Of a DNA stretch of 64,000 nt, positions 1 through 8,005 are shown piece by piece. Position 1 is the stretch's first letter. Each line of letters starts with the position of its first letter. The position numbers were made by a program, and so were the translations under genes. The notes beneath the pieces are model-generated. The model was given only the letters and a program-made list of their open reading frames with translations, was not told where the DNA came from and ran no database searches. The DNA is from JBEVJK01 sp040510195 (lineage in GTDB: Bacteria > Pseudomonadota > Alphaproteobacteria > Rhizobiales > Rhizobiaceae): contig JBEVJK010000017.1 of assembly GCA_040510195.1 (NCBI GenBank), forward strand, positions 1 to 64,000. Direction: 5' to 3'.

Positions 1-398
1 GCGCCGGCACCGAACGCCACCAGGGTGGCCAGGATGGCCATCACCGCTCCGGGTCGCCCGGCATTGACGTCGCGAAACGCGACCGCGCTGGCCTGCGCCA
101 CCTCCTGCGGCAGCCGCGGCAGCGCGGAGCGCATGCCGGCGATGCGGGCGCGGACGGCCGCTTCCGCGCCGGCGATGCGCGTCCCGAAGGTCTCCTCGGG
201 CGCCTCTGCGGCTGGCGCCGGTCGCGTCTCCAGCCAGGCCTTGACACCCGGATCGTTCAGCAATTGGAGCAGCTCGCGCACCTTTTCGGGCGGCGGTTCG
301 ACCGCCGGAGCCGCAGTTTGCGCCTGCGCGGCAGCCGCCAGCATCATGAAAGCAAAGCCGGCCAGGCAGAGAAAAAGGCCGCGAAACTGGCTTCTCAT
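1..398 (-). CDS. N-terminal part of a probable MscS-type mechanosensitive channel (runs off the left edge)
   Basis: Reading leftward from ATG at 398 the frame stays open to the window edge, giving about 132 residues. An AGGAG ribosome site lies about ten bases upstream. The product starts with a basic residue pair and a hydrophobic signal-peptide-like stretch (residues about 7-25, ending AAAAQAQ). A proline-rich segment follows, then PEKVRELLQLLNDPGVKAWL, then an Ala/Arg-rich helix, and a second hydrophobic stretch (AILATLVAFGAG) begins at the edge. A cleaved signal plus this PEKVxELLxLLxDPxVxxWL-type motif resembles the periplasmic leader of large MscS-family channels in Rhizobiales, as I remember them. 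The pore domain itself is outside the window, so family assignment is tentative. It diverges from the histidine kinase gene across 150 bp. Confidence 0.55.
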   Translation of the reverse strand, partial: MRSQFRGLFLCLAGFAFMMLAAAAQAQTAAPAVEPPPEKVRELLQLLNDPGVKAWLETRPAPAAEAPEETFGTRIAGAEAAVRARIAGMRSALPRLPQEVAQASAVAFRDVNAGRPGAVMAILATLVAFGAG

Positions 399-548
399 GG
401 GGCTTGCGTTCTCCTGATCCGGCGGTTTGGCTGCTGCCGCGAAATCTATGAACCCCCACCGCTGTCGGCGCAAGGCTTGGCCGCTGACGTGGAACCAAAG
501 CTTTCCGGCCGCGTTCTCACCTTCTGGTGCTCCATTGGGAAGAATCGC

Positions 549-1565
549 GTGACAGTAGGTGGGGGGAACGAAGCGCTGTTCGCGGCGATCGTCGATTCGT
601 CGCACGACGCCATCGTCAGCAAGGACCTGACCGGGAAGGTCACCTCTTGGAACCCCGCGGCCGCCCGTATCTTCGGCTTCAGCGCCGAAGAGATGGTCGG
701 CAGCTCGATCATGAAGATCATCCCCGACGACCGCCATGACGAGGAGCGCTTCATCCTCAACCAGATCGCCCGCGGCGACCGGCTCGAGCACTACGAGACG
801 GTGCGCCAGCGCAAGGACGGGCGGCTGATCAACATCTCGCTCACGGTGTCGCCGATCCGTGCCGACGGCGTCATCGTCGGCGCTTCGAAGATCGCCCGCG
901 ACATCACCGAGCGCAAGGCCTTCGAGGAAGCGCAGCGGCTCTTGATGCGCGAGGTCAACCACCGGTCGAAGAACCTGCTGGCCGTGGTCGAGGCGATCAT
1001 CCGCCAGACCGCCGCAAGGACCCGCCAGCGCGACTTTCTCAGGCGCCTGTCGGAGCGGCTTCAGTCGCTGTCGATCAGCCAGGATCTTTTGACCGCCAGC
1101 GAATGGCGCGGGGTCGACCTGCGCGACCTGGTGACCCGCCAGCTGCACAATCTCGACCTTGGCGGCCCCGACCGCGTCGCCGTCGAGGGCGACGCGATGA
1201 CCGTGACGCCCGCCGCCTCGCAGGCGCTCAGCATGGCCGTCCACGAGCTTCTCTCCAATGCCCGCAACCATGGCGCTCTGTCGACCGAGTCCGGCCATGT
1301 CGACGTCAGCTGGAAGACCGAGGGTGCGAGCGGCAGCCCACCGCTCTTCGTCATGCGCTGGCTGGAACGCGGTGGCCCGCAGGTCCGCGAGCGGCGTCGG
1401 AAGGGCTTCGGCACCATCATCCTGCAGCGCGCCACGGCGGCCTCCCTCAACGCCGACGTCCGCCTCGACTTCACCCGCGACGGCCTCGAATGGGAGCTCC
1501 GGGCGCCGCTCGGTTCGGCCCTGGTCGCCGGGCCAGGCTCCTCGCCGGTGCCGGACGGCCGCTGA
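549..1565 (+). CDS. PAS-domain HWE-family sensor histidine kinase
   Basis: A 338-residue soluble kinase with no membrane segment. Residues about 5-120 form a PAS domain (IVDSSHDAIVSKDLTG, then WNPAAARIFGFSAEEMVG) ending in the usual DITERK linker. The H-box EVNHRSKNLLAVVEAI places the phospho-acceptor at His138. The N-box is HELLSNARNHGALS (about 232-245). The HWE hallmarks are visible as WLERGGP (271-277) and GFGTIIL (286-292). HWE kinases replace the classical F-box and often signal light, redox or general stress. I chose GTG at 549 because the PAS domain begins just after it and a GGGA-type ribosome site precedes it; the frame stays open further upstream but without family similarity. No receiver or response regulator gene is adjacent, so its partner is unknown. 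Confidence 0.85.
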   Translation: MTVGGGNEALFAAIVDSSHDAIVSKDLTGKVTSWNPAAARIFGFSAEEMVGSSIMKIIPDDRHDEERFILNQIARGDRLEHYETVRQRKDGRLINISLTVSPIRADGVIVGASKIARDITERKAFEEAQRLLMREVNHRSKNLLAVVEAIIRQTAARTRQRDFLRRLSERLQSLSISQDLLTASEWRGVDLRDLVTRQLHNLDLGGPDRVAVEGDAMTVTPAASQALSMAVHELLSNARNHGALSTESGHVDVSWKTEGASGSPPLFVMRWLERGGPQVRERRRKGFGTIILQRATAASLNADVRLDFTRDGLEWELRAPLGSALVAGPGSSPVPDGR

Positions 1566-1644
1566 CCATCTTTGGCCCTTGCGCGACCGGGCCGGCTCGG
1601 CCACAGTCCGGCGCCCCACGAAAGACCCGCCACCGATCCTCCCG

Positions 1645-2883
1645 ATGACAGCCGAGACGAGCTCCGCCGACCCGCGCTTTGCGGCCTTCCGACACAGCGC
1701 CTTCCTGCGCTACTGGAGCGCCCGCTTCCTCGCCACCTTCTCCACCCAGATCGTCTCGGTGTCGGTCGGCTGGCAAATCTACGACCTGACCCGCGACCCC
1801 TTCGACCTCGGACTCGTCGGCATCATCCAGTTCGCTCCCTCCCTGCTTCTGGTGCTGGTCACCGGCGCCGCCGCCGACCGTTTCGGGCGCCGCATGATCA
1901 TGGGCCTCGCCACGCTGCTCGAAGCGCTATGCTCGCTCATGCTTCTCGTGCTGAGCCTGCGCGGCCTCGCCGGGCCGGGCGCCATCTTCGCCGTGCTGGC
2001 GGTTTTCGGCCTCGCCCGCGCCTTCTTCGCACCAGCCTCCGCCTCGCTGGTCGCCAACCTGGTGCCGCCGGAGGACTTCGCCAATGCGGTGGCCTGGAAC
2101 TCGTCGGCCTGGCAGACGGCGACCATCGTCGGCCCGGTCGCCGGCGGCCTCATCTACGGTATCGGCGCCGAGGTCGCCTATGGCATCGCCGCGGCGATGA
2201 TGGTCTCGGCCGGGCTGCTGGTGTTCTCCATCGCCAAGCCCGCCCAGCGCACCACCGGCGAGAAGGCCTCGCTGTCCACGCTGTTCGCAGGCTTCGGCTA
2301 CATCTGGGAGGAGAAGGTGGTGCTGGGCGCCATCTCCCTCGACCTCTTCGCCGTGTTGCTCGGCGGCGCCGTGGCGCTGCTTCCGGTCTATGCGCGCGAC
2401 ATCCTGGAACTCGGCCCGTGGGGCCTCGGTCTGCTGCGCGCCGCCCCCGGCGTCGGCGCCATCCTCGTCGCCGTCTGGCTGGCGGGCCATCCCATCCGCG
2501 ACCATGCCGGCCGCATCATGTTCGTCTTCGTCGGACTGTTCGGCGTCTTCACGGTCCTGTTCGGCGTCTCGACGCTCGTCTGGCTGTCGGTGCTGGCTCT
2601 CGCCCTGATCGGCGCCGCCGACATGGTCAGCGTCTATGTCCGCGAGACGTTGATCCAGCTGTGGACGCCGGACCGCCTGCGCGGCCGGGTCAACGCCGTC
2701 AACATGGTCTTCGTCGGCGCCTCCAACGAGCTCGGCGAGTTCCGTGCCGGCATGATGGCGGCGGCCATCGGCACCGTGCCCGCCGTCGCGATCGGAGGCG
2801 TCGGCGCCGTGCTGGTGGCGGGGCTGTGGGCCGCGCTGTTCCCCGAGCTCAGGCGGATTCGCCACCTCGACGGGCGCGTCTAG
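1645..2883 (+). CDS. MFS transporter, EntS/MFS_3-like exporter
   Basis: A 412-residue polytopic membrane protein with about 12 hydrophobic segments. The N-terminal half has YWSARFLATFSTQIVSVSVGWQIYDLT and the signature loop between helices 2 and 3, ADRFGRRMI, of the major facilitator superfamily. The layout (short N-terminus, FLRYWSARFLA, QIYDLTRDP, then ADRFGRR) fits the MFS_3 group that includes the enterobactin exporter EntS. Substrate cannot be read from the sequence. ATG at 1645 directly precedes the first conserved helix. The gene starts about 80 bases after the histidine kinase and may be co-transcribed. Its last 35 bases overlap the 3' end of the opposing amidotransferase gene. Confidence 0.85.
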   Translation: MTAETSSADPRFAAFRHSAFLRYWSARFLATFSTQIVSVSVGWQIYDLTRDPFDLGLVGIIQFAPSLLLVLVTGAAADRFGRRMIMGLATLLEALCSLMLLVLSLRGLAGPGAIFAVLAVFGLARAFFAPASASLVANLVPPEDFANAVAWNSSAWQTATIVGPVAGGLIYGIGAEVAYGIAAAMMVSAGLLVFSIAKPAQRTTGEKASLSTLFAGFGYIWEEKVVLGAISLDLFAVLLGGAVALLPVYARDILELGPWGLGLLRAAPGVGAILVAVWLAGHPIRDHAGRIMFVFVGLFGVFTVLFGVSTLVWLSVLALALIGAADMVSVYVRETLIQLWTPDRLRGRVNAVNMVFVGASNELGEFRAGMMAAAIGTVPAVAIGGVGAVLVAGLWAALFPELRRIRHLDGRV

Positions 2884-3637
2884 ACGTCTCGGCCCGGCCG
2901 AAGATCAGCGGCAGGAACTCGCCCAGCCAACGCCTCAGATGCATATCCCAGATCAGCCGGCCGCCGAGATGGTCGCGCGCCGGCTGCGCGCCCGGCAAAA
3001 CGAAGCGATGCGCGCCGCGCACCACCCAGCGCTGCATCATCGCTCGCGTCAGCTCGGCGTGGAACTGGATGCCCCAGGCGTTGCGGCCATAGCGGAACGC
3101 TTGGTTCGGATAGGTCTCCGCGGTGGCCAGCAGCGTCGCGCCGGCCGGCAGCGAGAAGCCTTCGCGATGGAACTGGTAGACCATCTCGGGCCACTGCATC
3201 AGCGCCTTGCCCGCCTCTGTCGCCTGCAGAGGGTACCAGCCGATCTCCACCGACCCCTCCTGGTGGCTGTCGACCTTGCCGCCGAGATGATTGACCAGCA
3301 TCTGGGCGCCCAGGCAGATGCCGAGGAAGGGCTTGTCCTCCGAAAGCGGCACCGCCAGCCATTCGGTCTCCTGCCGCACGAAAGGCTCCAGGTCGTTGGC
3401 GCTCATCGGGCCGCCGAACACGATGGCGCCCGCATGCTCGGCGAGCGTCTCGGGCAGCGGCTCGCCGAGTGGCGGCCGGCGGATGTCGAGCGCGAAGCCT
3501 TCGGCTTGCAGCATCTGCCCGACGCGACCCGCGCTGGAGGTCTCCTGGTGCAGCACGACCAGAATCCGCGGCGCCTCCGCCCGCACCCCACGGGGGAAGC
3601 CGCCGTCCTCCGGCCCCTCTGTCGCCCGCAGGCTCAT
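2849..3637 (-). CDS. Class I glutamine amidotransferase (GMP synthase glutaminase-like)
   Basis: A 262-residue stand-alone GATase1 domain. The nucleophile elbow GICLGAQ carries Cys108, and QFHAE supplies the His193/Glu195 pair, so the glutaminase triad looks intact. There is no ATP-pyrophosphatase domain, so this is not GuaA; proteins of this shape are usually filed as GMP synthase-like or glutamine amidotransferase with unknown ammonia acceptor. A Gly/Arg/Glu-rich N-terminal 22 residues and a basic C-terminus (SRRARRGG) flank the domain. ATG at 3637 overlaps the TGA of the upstream TerB-like gene (ATGA), suggesting translational coupling at the end of the heme operon. The stop lies within the convergent MFS gene. 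Confidence 0.85.
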   Translation of the reverse strand: MSLRATEGPEDGGFPRGVRAEAPRILVVLHQETSSAGRVGQMLQAEGFALDIRRPPLGEPLPETLAEHAGAIVFGGPMSANDLEPFVRQETEWLAVPLSEDKPFLGICLGAQMLVNHLGGKVDSHQEGSVEIGWYPLQATEAGKALMQWPEMVYQFHREGFSLPAGATLLATAETYPNQAFRYGRNAWGIQFHAELTRAMMQRWVVRGAHRFVLPGAQPARDHLGGRLIWDMHLRRWLGEFLPLIFGRAETSRRARRGGESA

Positions 3638-4143
3638 GCGTCGGCCTCGTCCTCCTGGTCGCTCTCGCCTTCCCGCACGACTGCCGGGGCGCGCGACCTG
3701 GCCCGCTGCCGCGTCTCCACGCGGGCGCGGCCGGACACGCCGATCAGCTCGGCGACCCGCCAGACGATGTTGTCCTCCAGCTCGTGGCGCTCGCCATCGG
3801 CATAGACGACGTCCCACAGCATCTCGATGAAGGCGATGCGCGCCGCCTCGTCGAGATGGCGCTTGACGACGCTGGTGAAGGCATAGAGGTCGATGGCTTC
3901 CTGGTCGGCCTGCTCGCCGGCCTGAAGCAGGGCGTCGAGCTCGTCGCCGGCCACGCCGTACACCGATGTCAGCGTCTCGCGCAGGCGCTCGCTCTCGGCA
4001 CTGCGGCGCACCCCATCGGCGTCCATCACATGGATCATCAGCGCCGCCGCGGCGACCCGCGGATCGTCGGCGGCGCGGGCGCCGCGCCGCGCCGGGCCGC
4101 CGGCGGGCAGGTCCTTGAGGAAGGTGAGGAGGCGGTCGAGCAT
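3634..4143 (-). CDS. TerB-like (tellurite resistance family) helical protein
   Basis: A 169-residue mostly helical protein matching the TerB-like fold (COG4103 type). The core has paired acidic turns MDADGVRRSAE and WDVVYADGERHELEDNIVWRVAELIGV, the typical metal-binding DxDGxxxxxE pattern repeated about 70 residues apart. TerB proteins bind divalent metal and act with membrane stress systems; here no ter operon is present and the role is unknown. I start at ATG 4143, with GAGAGG upstream; a TTG seven codons earlier would overlap the hemY-like stop. It follows the hemY-like gene by 17 bases and is coupled to the amidotransferase by an ATGA overlap. The C-terminal tail is Glu/Asp-rich (EGESDQEDEADA). 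Confidence 0.75.
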   Translation of the reverse strand: MLDRLLTFLKDLPAGGPARRGARAADDPRVAAAALMIHVMDADGVRRSAESERLRETLTSVYGVAGDELDALLQAGEQADQEAIDLYAFTSVVKRHLDEAARIAFIEMLWDVVYADGERHELEDNIVWRVAELIGVSGRARVETRQRARSRAPAVVREGESDQEDEADA

Positions 4144-4160
4144 CGGGGCTTCAAGACCTC

Positions 4161-5780
4161 TCAAAACAGGCGGAAGCGCCGGTCCGTCTGGGCGGCGGCC
4201 TCGTCCTCGCCGTCGACGCCGGGATCGTCAGGCATCGCCGTCGGCAGCACCAGGCTCGATTCGTCGTCGACGCCGGCTGGCGCCCGCTGCCGTGGCCCGC
4301 GCCCGGCAGGAGCGGGTTTTGCGGCGGCCGGCGGCGTCGCCGGCACCGGCGGCACGGGGGCGGCAGGCGGCACATCCTCCGCCTCGACGACCGGCGGCGG
4401 TTCGGCCGGAGCGGGCTCGGCCCTGGCCGGCGCGATCAGCACCGGCTCGGCGACGAGGGTCGGCTCCGGCTCATCCTCGATGACCTGCGACAGGCGCTCC
4501 ACCGGGGGGCGCCACACGAAGGCGTCCAGGCGTCCGGTGACCGGGGAGACCGGCGCCCAGCGCTCGGAGACGGTCCCGTCGGCCACCCAGGCGGGGTCGG
4601 CCGGCGCTCTCAGCGCCCGCGCCAGGTATTGCCGGACCTTGCCCTCGTCGCCGCCATCGGCCTCCTCGATGTCGGCGAGCAGCAGATAGGCGCCTTCGCG
4701 CGGCTGCATCCTGAGCGCCGATTGCGCGGCCTCGCGCGCCTCCGCATGTTCGCCGGCCTCCAGCGCCGCACGCGCCACGATCATCGCCGATTCCGGATGG
4801 TTCTGCTTGAGCGACTGCAGACGGCGCGCCCGCGCCAGGCGGTCATGCGTGGCGTCGCCGGGCCGCGCGTGGACATAGAGGTCGCCGATCTCGGGATGCG
4901 GCGCCACCTTCCAGCTGGCCTCCAGCAGCTTCGATCCCTTGCGGACGTCGTTTTGCCTAAACAGCGCCCGCGCCGCCGTCGCCGCGGCCGGCACCAGCTC
5001 GGGCGCCAGCCGGTTGGCCTCCAGCGCCGCGTTGCGTGCCGCCGTCGGGTCCGTATCCATCAGAGACATCGCCTTGGCCGTCAGCAGCACCGCCCGCCGG
5101 CGGTTGGCGACGTCGCGCTCCACCTGGCGTGCCGCCTTCTGGCCGTCGAGCAGCTTCAGCGCCCCGTCCCAGTCGCCCCGCTCGGTCCGCTCCTCCAGCG
5201 TCGCCACGCTGGCCCAGTTGAGCTGCGGCGCCACCTCGGCGGCGCGCCCGGCGAAGTGGCGCGCTGCAGCGCGGTCGCCGAGCCGTTCCGCCTCGAGATA
5301 GAGGCCGCGCAGGCCGAGCAGCCGCATCTCGGGATCGTCGAGCATCGCCTCGAACTTCTGCCGCGCCGTCTCGTGGTCGCCTTCCAGCAGCGAGGTCTGC
5401 GCGTCGAGCAGCGCGATCAGCGGCTCCTGATCGGAACGGATGAGCTTCGCCGCCTGGGCGTTCATGCTGCGCGCCCGCGCCGCATCGCCGGCGCCGGCGG
5501 CGATCATGCCGGTCGACAGCGCCTGATAGCCGCGGTCGCGTCGGCGGACCCGGAAATAGCGGGCCACCGTATAGGGGCTGTTCCAGACCGCCTTGGCGAG
5601 CCACCAAAGGAGCATGACCGCGGCCACCACGGCGGTCACCGCGACCGCCGCCACCATCACGCTCACCTGGTACTGGTAGCCGCCGAATGTGGCGACGAGG
5701 TCGCCGGGTCGGTCGGCGAGCCAGGAAAAGCCGATGCCCAGCGCGAAGACGACCAGCAGGAAGATCAGGACTCGGATCAT
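4161..5780 (-). CDS. HemY-like membrane protein with TPR region
   Basis: A 539-residue protein of the HemY N-terminal family found in proteobacterial heme operons (not protoporphyrinogen oxidase). Two membrane segments lie at residues about 2-20 and 38-62, separated by the short loop ADRPGDLVATFGGYQYQ. A cytoplasmic or periplasmic helical region follows with TPR-like repeats (ALLDAQTSLLEGDHETARQKF, LYLEAERLGDRAAARHFAG and similar) through about residue 400. From about 430 the chain becomes Pro/Ala/Glu-rich and low-complexity, ending in RRFRLF. The exact role of HemY proteins is unresolved; an assembly or scaffolding job in late heme synthesis is usually inferred. It sits 16 bases after the mitofilin-like gene in the hemC-hemD operon. 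Confidence 0.85.
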   Translation of the reverse strand: MIRVLIFLLVVFALGIGFSWLADRPGDLVATFGGYQYQVSVMVAAVAVTAVVAAVMLLWWLAKAVWNSPYTVARYFRVRRRDRGYQALSTGMIAAGAGDAARARSMNAQAAKLIRSDQEPLIALLDAQTSLLEGDHETARQKFEAMLDDPEMRLLGLRGLYLEAERLGDRAAARHFAGRAAEVAPQLNWASVATLEERTERGDWDGALKLLDGQKAARQVERDVANRRRAVLLTAKAMSLMDTDPTAARNAALEANRLAPELVPAAATAARALFRQNDVRKGSKLLEASWKVAPHPEIGDLYVHARPGDATHDRLARARRLQSLKQNHPESAMIVARAALEAGEHAEAREAAQSALRMQPREGAYLLLADIEEADGGDEGKVRQYLARALRAPADPAWVADGTVSERWAPVSPVTGRLDAFVWRPPVERLSQVIEDEPEPTLVAEPVLIAPARAEPAPAEPPPVVEAEDVPPAAPVPPVPATPPAAAKPAPAGRGPRQRAPAGVDDESSLVLPTAMPDDPGVDGEDEAAAQTDRRFRLF

Positions 5781-5796
5781 CGCCCTATCCTTGCCG

Positions 5797-7194
5797 TCAC
5801 GCCTTGAGGGCGCCGGCCGTCGCCTTGTCGACCAGCTGCTCGGCCTGCAGCCGCTCCTTGACTTGGTCCATGAAGGCGGCGCCCGCCGTCTTCGGACCTT
5901 CGGGGAGCGTCTCGTATTCGGCGATGGCACGCGCCAGGTCGCCATCCTTCACGGCCGCCTCCAGCCGGGCCGCGGTCTCCGGCACGCCGCTCCCTTCGAC
6001 CGGGCCGACCGGCCGCACCTTGACCAGCGACTCGGCGCTGGAAAGCAGCCGGTCGACGATACCGGCATCGGCGTCGACGGTGCGCGCCGCATCGGTCATC
6101 GTGGCGGCCGCCTGCGGCGCTTCCTCGGCCAGCGCATCCGCTCCCACGATGCCCTTGGCGGCGATCTCCCTGAGCTCGGGAAGCTCCGGCGCGTCGGGCG
6201 CCGCGGCGGCGAAGGTCTCCAGCTCGGTGACGAACGTGCCGCCCTCCTTGACCTTGGCCTTCAGCGCGGCAACCGCCAGCGCCAGCGCCAGCCGGGGCTG
6301 CGCCGCCTGCGCATCGAGCTTGCGGGTCAGCGCGGCGACGGTCTGCTCGACGCCCGCCAGCGAGGTCTCGATTCCGGCGATGCGGCTGTCATTGGCCGAA
6401 GAAGCCGTGGCCGCCGCCTTCACCGCCGTGTCGACGGCGGAAAGCTTCTCCTCGACGGCTCCGATCTCGGCGGCCGGCGCGCCGGCGCCGCTGGCCGCGC
6501 CTGACTTTTCTTCCAGAGCCGCGATCCGGTCGGCGAGCCCGGAGAGGCCTTCCGATCCGCCGCCGCTTTGGGCAACCGCTTCCTTGACCGTGTTCAGCTC
6601 GCTGCGTGCCTGCTCGACCGCCGCCGAAAGGCCGTCGACACGCGTCGTCAGCTCGCCCACCACGGCACCGGCCGCCGCATCGCCGCCGCCCGCCTTCAGG
6701 GCGGCGACATTCTCCTCGAGCGCCGTCAGCTGATCTTCGAGCGCCGCCGTCGGCGTCGTGCTCATTGACGGGACCGACGCCGTGCCGGGCAACAGGCCCG
6801 CATATTGCAGCAGCGCACCGAGCGCCAGCGCCGCGACGCCCCCGGCGATGCCGGCGGCAAGCGCCGCCGGGGCTTGGCTGCGCCTGCTTTGAGGCGGTAG
6901 CGAATCGGCTTGAGCGGTCTCCTCCGTCCGGGAGCCCTCGAGATGCGGCTGCTCGCCCGCGTCGGGCTCGGCCTGAGGGACAGCCTCGCCGGTATCGGCC
7001 AGCTGCGCCTCCTCGGCGCCCGCCGGCTTGACGGCCTCGGCGGCTTCGGCCTCCAGGGCGCCGCCCGAGGGGATGGGCGTCTCCGCCTCGCCGGCCGGGG
7101 CATCAGTGCCGCGCGACACCGAACCGGGGCCTAGGTCGATGGTCACGCGTTCGCGCCGCGGCTGGGCGTGCCTGGTCCTGGGTTCCTTCGTCAT
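5797..7194 (-). CDS. Alphaproteobacterial mitofilin (Mic60-like) inner membrane protein
   Basis: A 465-residue protein with the Mic60/mitofilin layout. The N-terminus is cytoplasmic, charged and Ala/Glu/Pro-rich (1-108). A single membrane helix spans about 109-133. A long coiled-coil (about 148-290, heptad-like LEDQLTALEENVAALKAG) and a helical C-terminal domain follow (about 300-465; RLALALAVAALKAKVKEGG, then LAALFRD-type helices). Mitofilin homologues next to hem genes are known in Alphaproteobacteria and are considered ancestral to the mitochondrial cristae-junction protein. In bacteria they shape or tether the inner membrane. Position between hemD and hemY supports the call. ATG at 7194 is chosen because the downstream protein begins with the basic leader MTKEPRTRHAQPRRERV. 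Confidence 0.8.
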   Translation of the reverse strand: MTKEPRTRHAQPRRERVTIDLGPGSVSRGTDAPAGEAETPIPSGGALEAEAAEAVKPAGAEEAQLADTGEAVPQAEPDAGEQPHLEGSRTEETAQADSLPPQSRRSQAPAALAAGIAGGVAALALGALLQYAGLLPGTASVPSMSTTPTAALEDQLTALEENVAALKAGGGDAAAGAVVGELTTRVDGLSAAVEQARSELNTVKEAVAQSGGGSEGLSGLADRIAALEEKSGAASGAGAPAAEIGAVEEKLSAVDTAVKAAATASSANDSRIAGIETSLAGVEQTVAALTRKLDAQAAQPRLALALAVAALKAKVKEGGTFVTELETFAAAAPDAPELPELREIAAKGIVGADALAEEAPQAAATMTDAARTVDADAGIVDRLLSSAESLVKVRPVGPVEGSGVPETAARLEAAVKDGDLARAIAEYETLPEGPKTAGAAFMDQVKERLQAEQLVDKATAGALKA

Positions 7195-7258
7195 CGCGTC
7201 ACTCCCGCAAGAATGTCTCGAACCTGCCACGAAAGAGGCGGCCGGTTGGTGATCACTA

Positions 7259-8005
7259 TCACACCTTTCCCGCCTGAACAGGGGCGGCCGCATCGAGCAG
7301 CGCCCGCAACGCCTCCTCCTCCGGGCGCTGCGCGACGGCGATCCGATCCGGCGCGACGCCGCCGAGCTCCGCCGCGGCGCGGCGTGAAATGCATAGGAAA
7401 CGGGCAGTGCCGAACAGATGGGCAAGCTCCTTGCGGCGTGCCAGCGCCGACACTGCTGCGGCGGCCCGCGCCGAATAGACGAGCACGGCATCGACCGGCC
7501 CGCCCGACAAACGCGCCAGCACCATATCGGATGCATAGCCAATGACAGGTGCGTCGTAGGTTTCGACCGCCACGATCCGCAGCCCGCCCTCGCCGAGGAC
7601 GCGCTCGAAATCCGCGCGACGCACCCGGCCGCACAGATAGACCGCCAGCGTCCCCCGCGGCGCGGCGCCTACGAGCGTCGCAGCCAAGTCGGCAGCGTCG
7701 CCCGCCCCGGTGACGACATCGGAGAAACCCGCCGCCGCCGCCGCTTCGGCGGTCCTTTGCCCGACCGCGTAGAAGCGCCGGTCGAGGACCGGCCGCAGCA
7801 AGGCCGGAGCCGCGTGGCGCAAAGCATTGGCGCTGGTGGCCGCGACGGCGGTTGCCGCGGCCGCGGCCGCCGGATCGAGCACCGCCGCGAGGCCGACCGT
7901 TTCGACGAGCGGCAGCAGGACCGGCACGTGGCCGCCCGCCGCCAGCCGCGCGGCCGTGCGAGCCGCTGCAGGCTCGGGCCGGGTCACCAGGACGCGCAGC
8001 GCCAC
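7259..8005 (-). CDS. hemD: Uroporphyrinogen-III synthase
   Basis: A 248-residue cytoplasmic enzyme closing hydroxymethylbilane into uroporphyrinogen III, the branch point to heme, siroheme and cobalamin. HemD proteins are poorly conserved; the visible marks are the N-terminal RVLVTRPEPAAARTAARLAAGG, the segment AVGQRTAEAAAAAGF in the middle, and the late region VDAVLVYSARAAAAVSAL. The GTG start at 8005 abuts the hemC stop at 8006, so the pair is surely co-translated. Synteny with hemC strengthens the assignment. The gene is followed by the mitofilin-like gene after 64 bases. Confidence 0.9.
   Translation of the reverse strand: MALRVLVTRPEPAAARTAARLAAGGHVPVLLPLVETVGLAAVLDPAAAAAATAVAATSANALRHAAPALLRPVLDRRFYAVGQRTAEAAAAAGFSDVVTGAGDAADLAATLVGAAPRGTLAVYLCGRVRRADFERVLGEGGLRIVAVETYDAPVIGYASDMVLARLSGGPVDAVLVYSARAAAAVSALARRKELAHLFGTARFLCISRRAAAELGGVAPDRIAVAQRPEEEALRALLDAAAPVQAGKV

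Noticed and set aside
3634..4143. TerB-like gene as a tellurite resistance locus
   Set aside because: No other ter genes are present; stand-alone TerB-like proteins are widespread.
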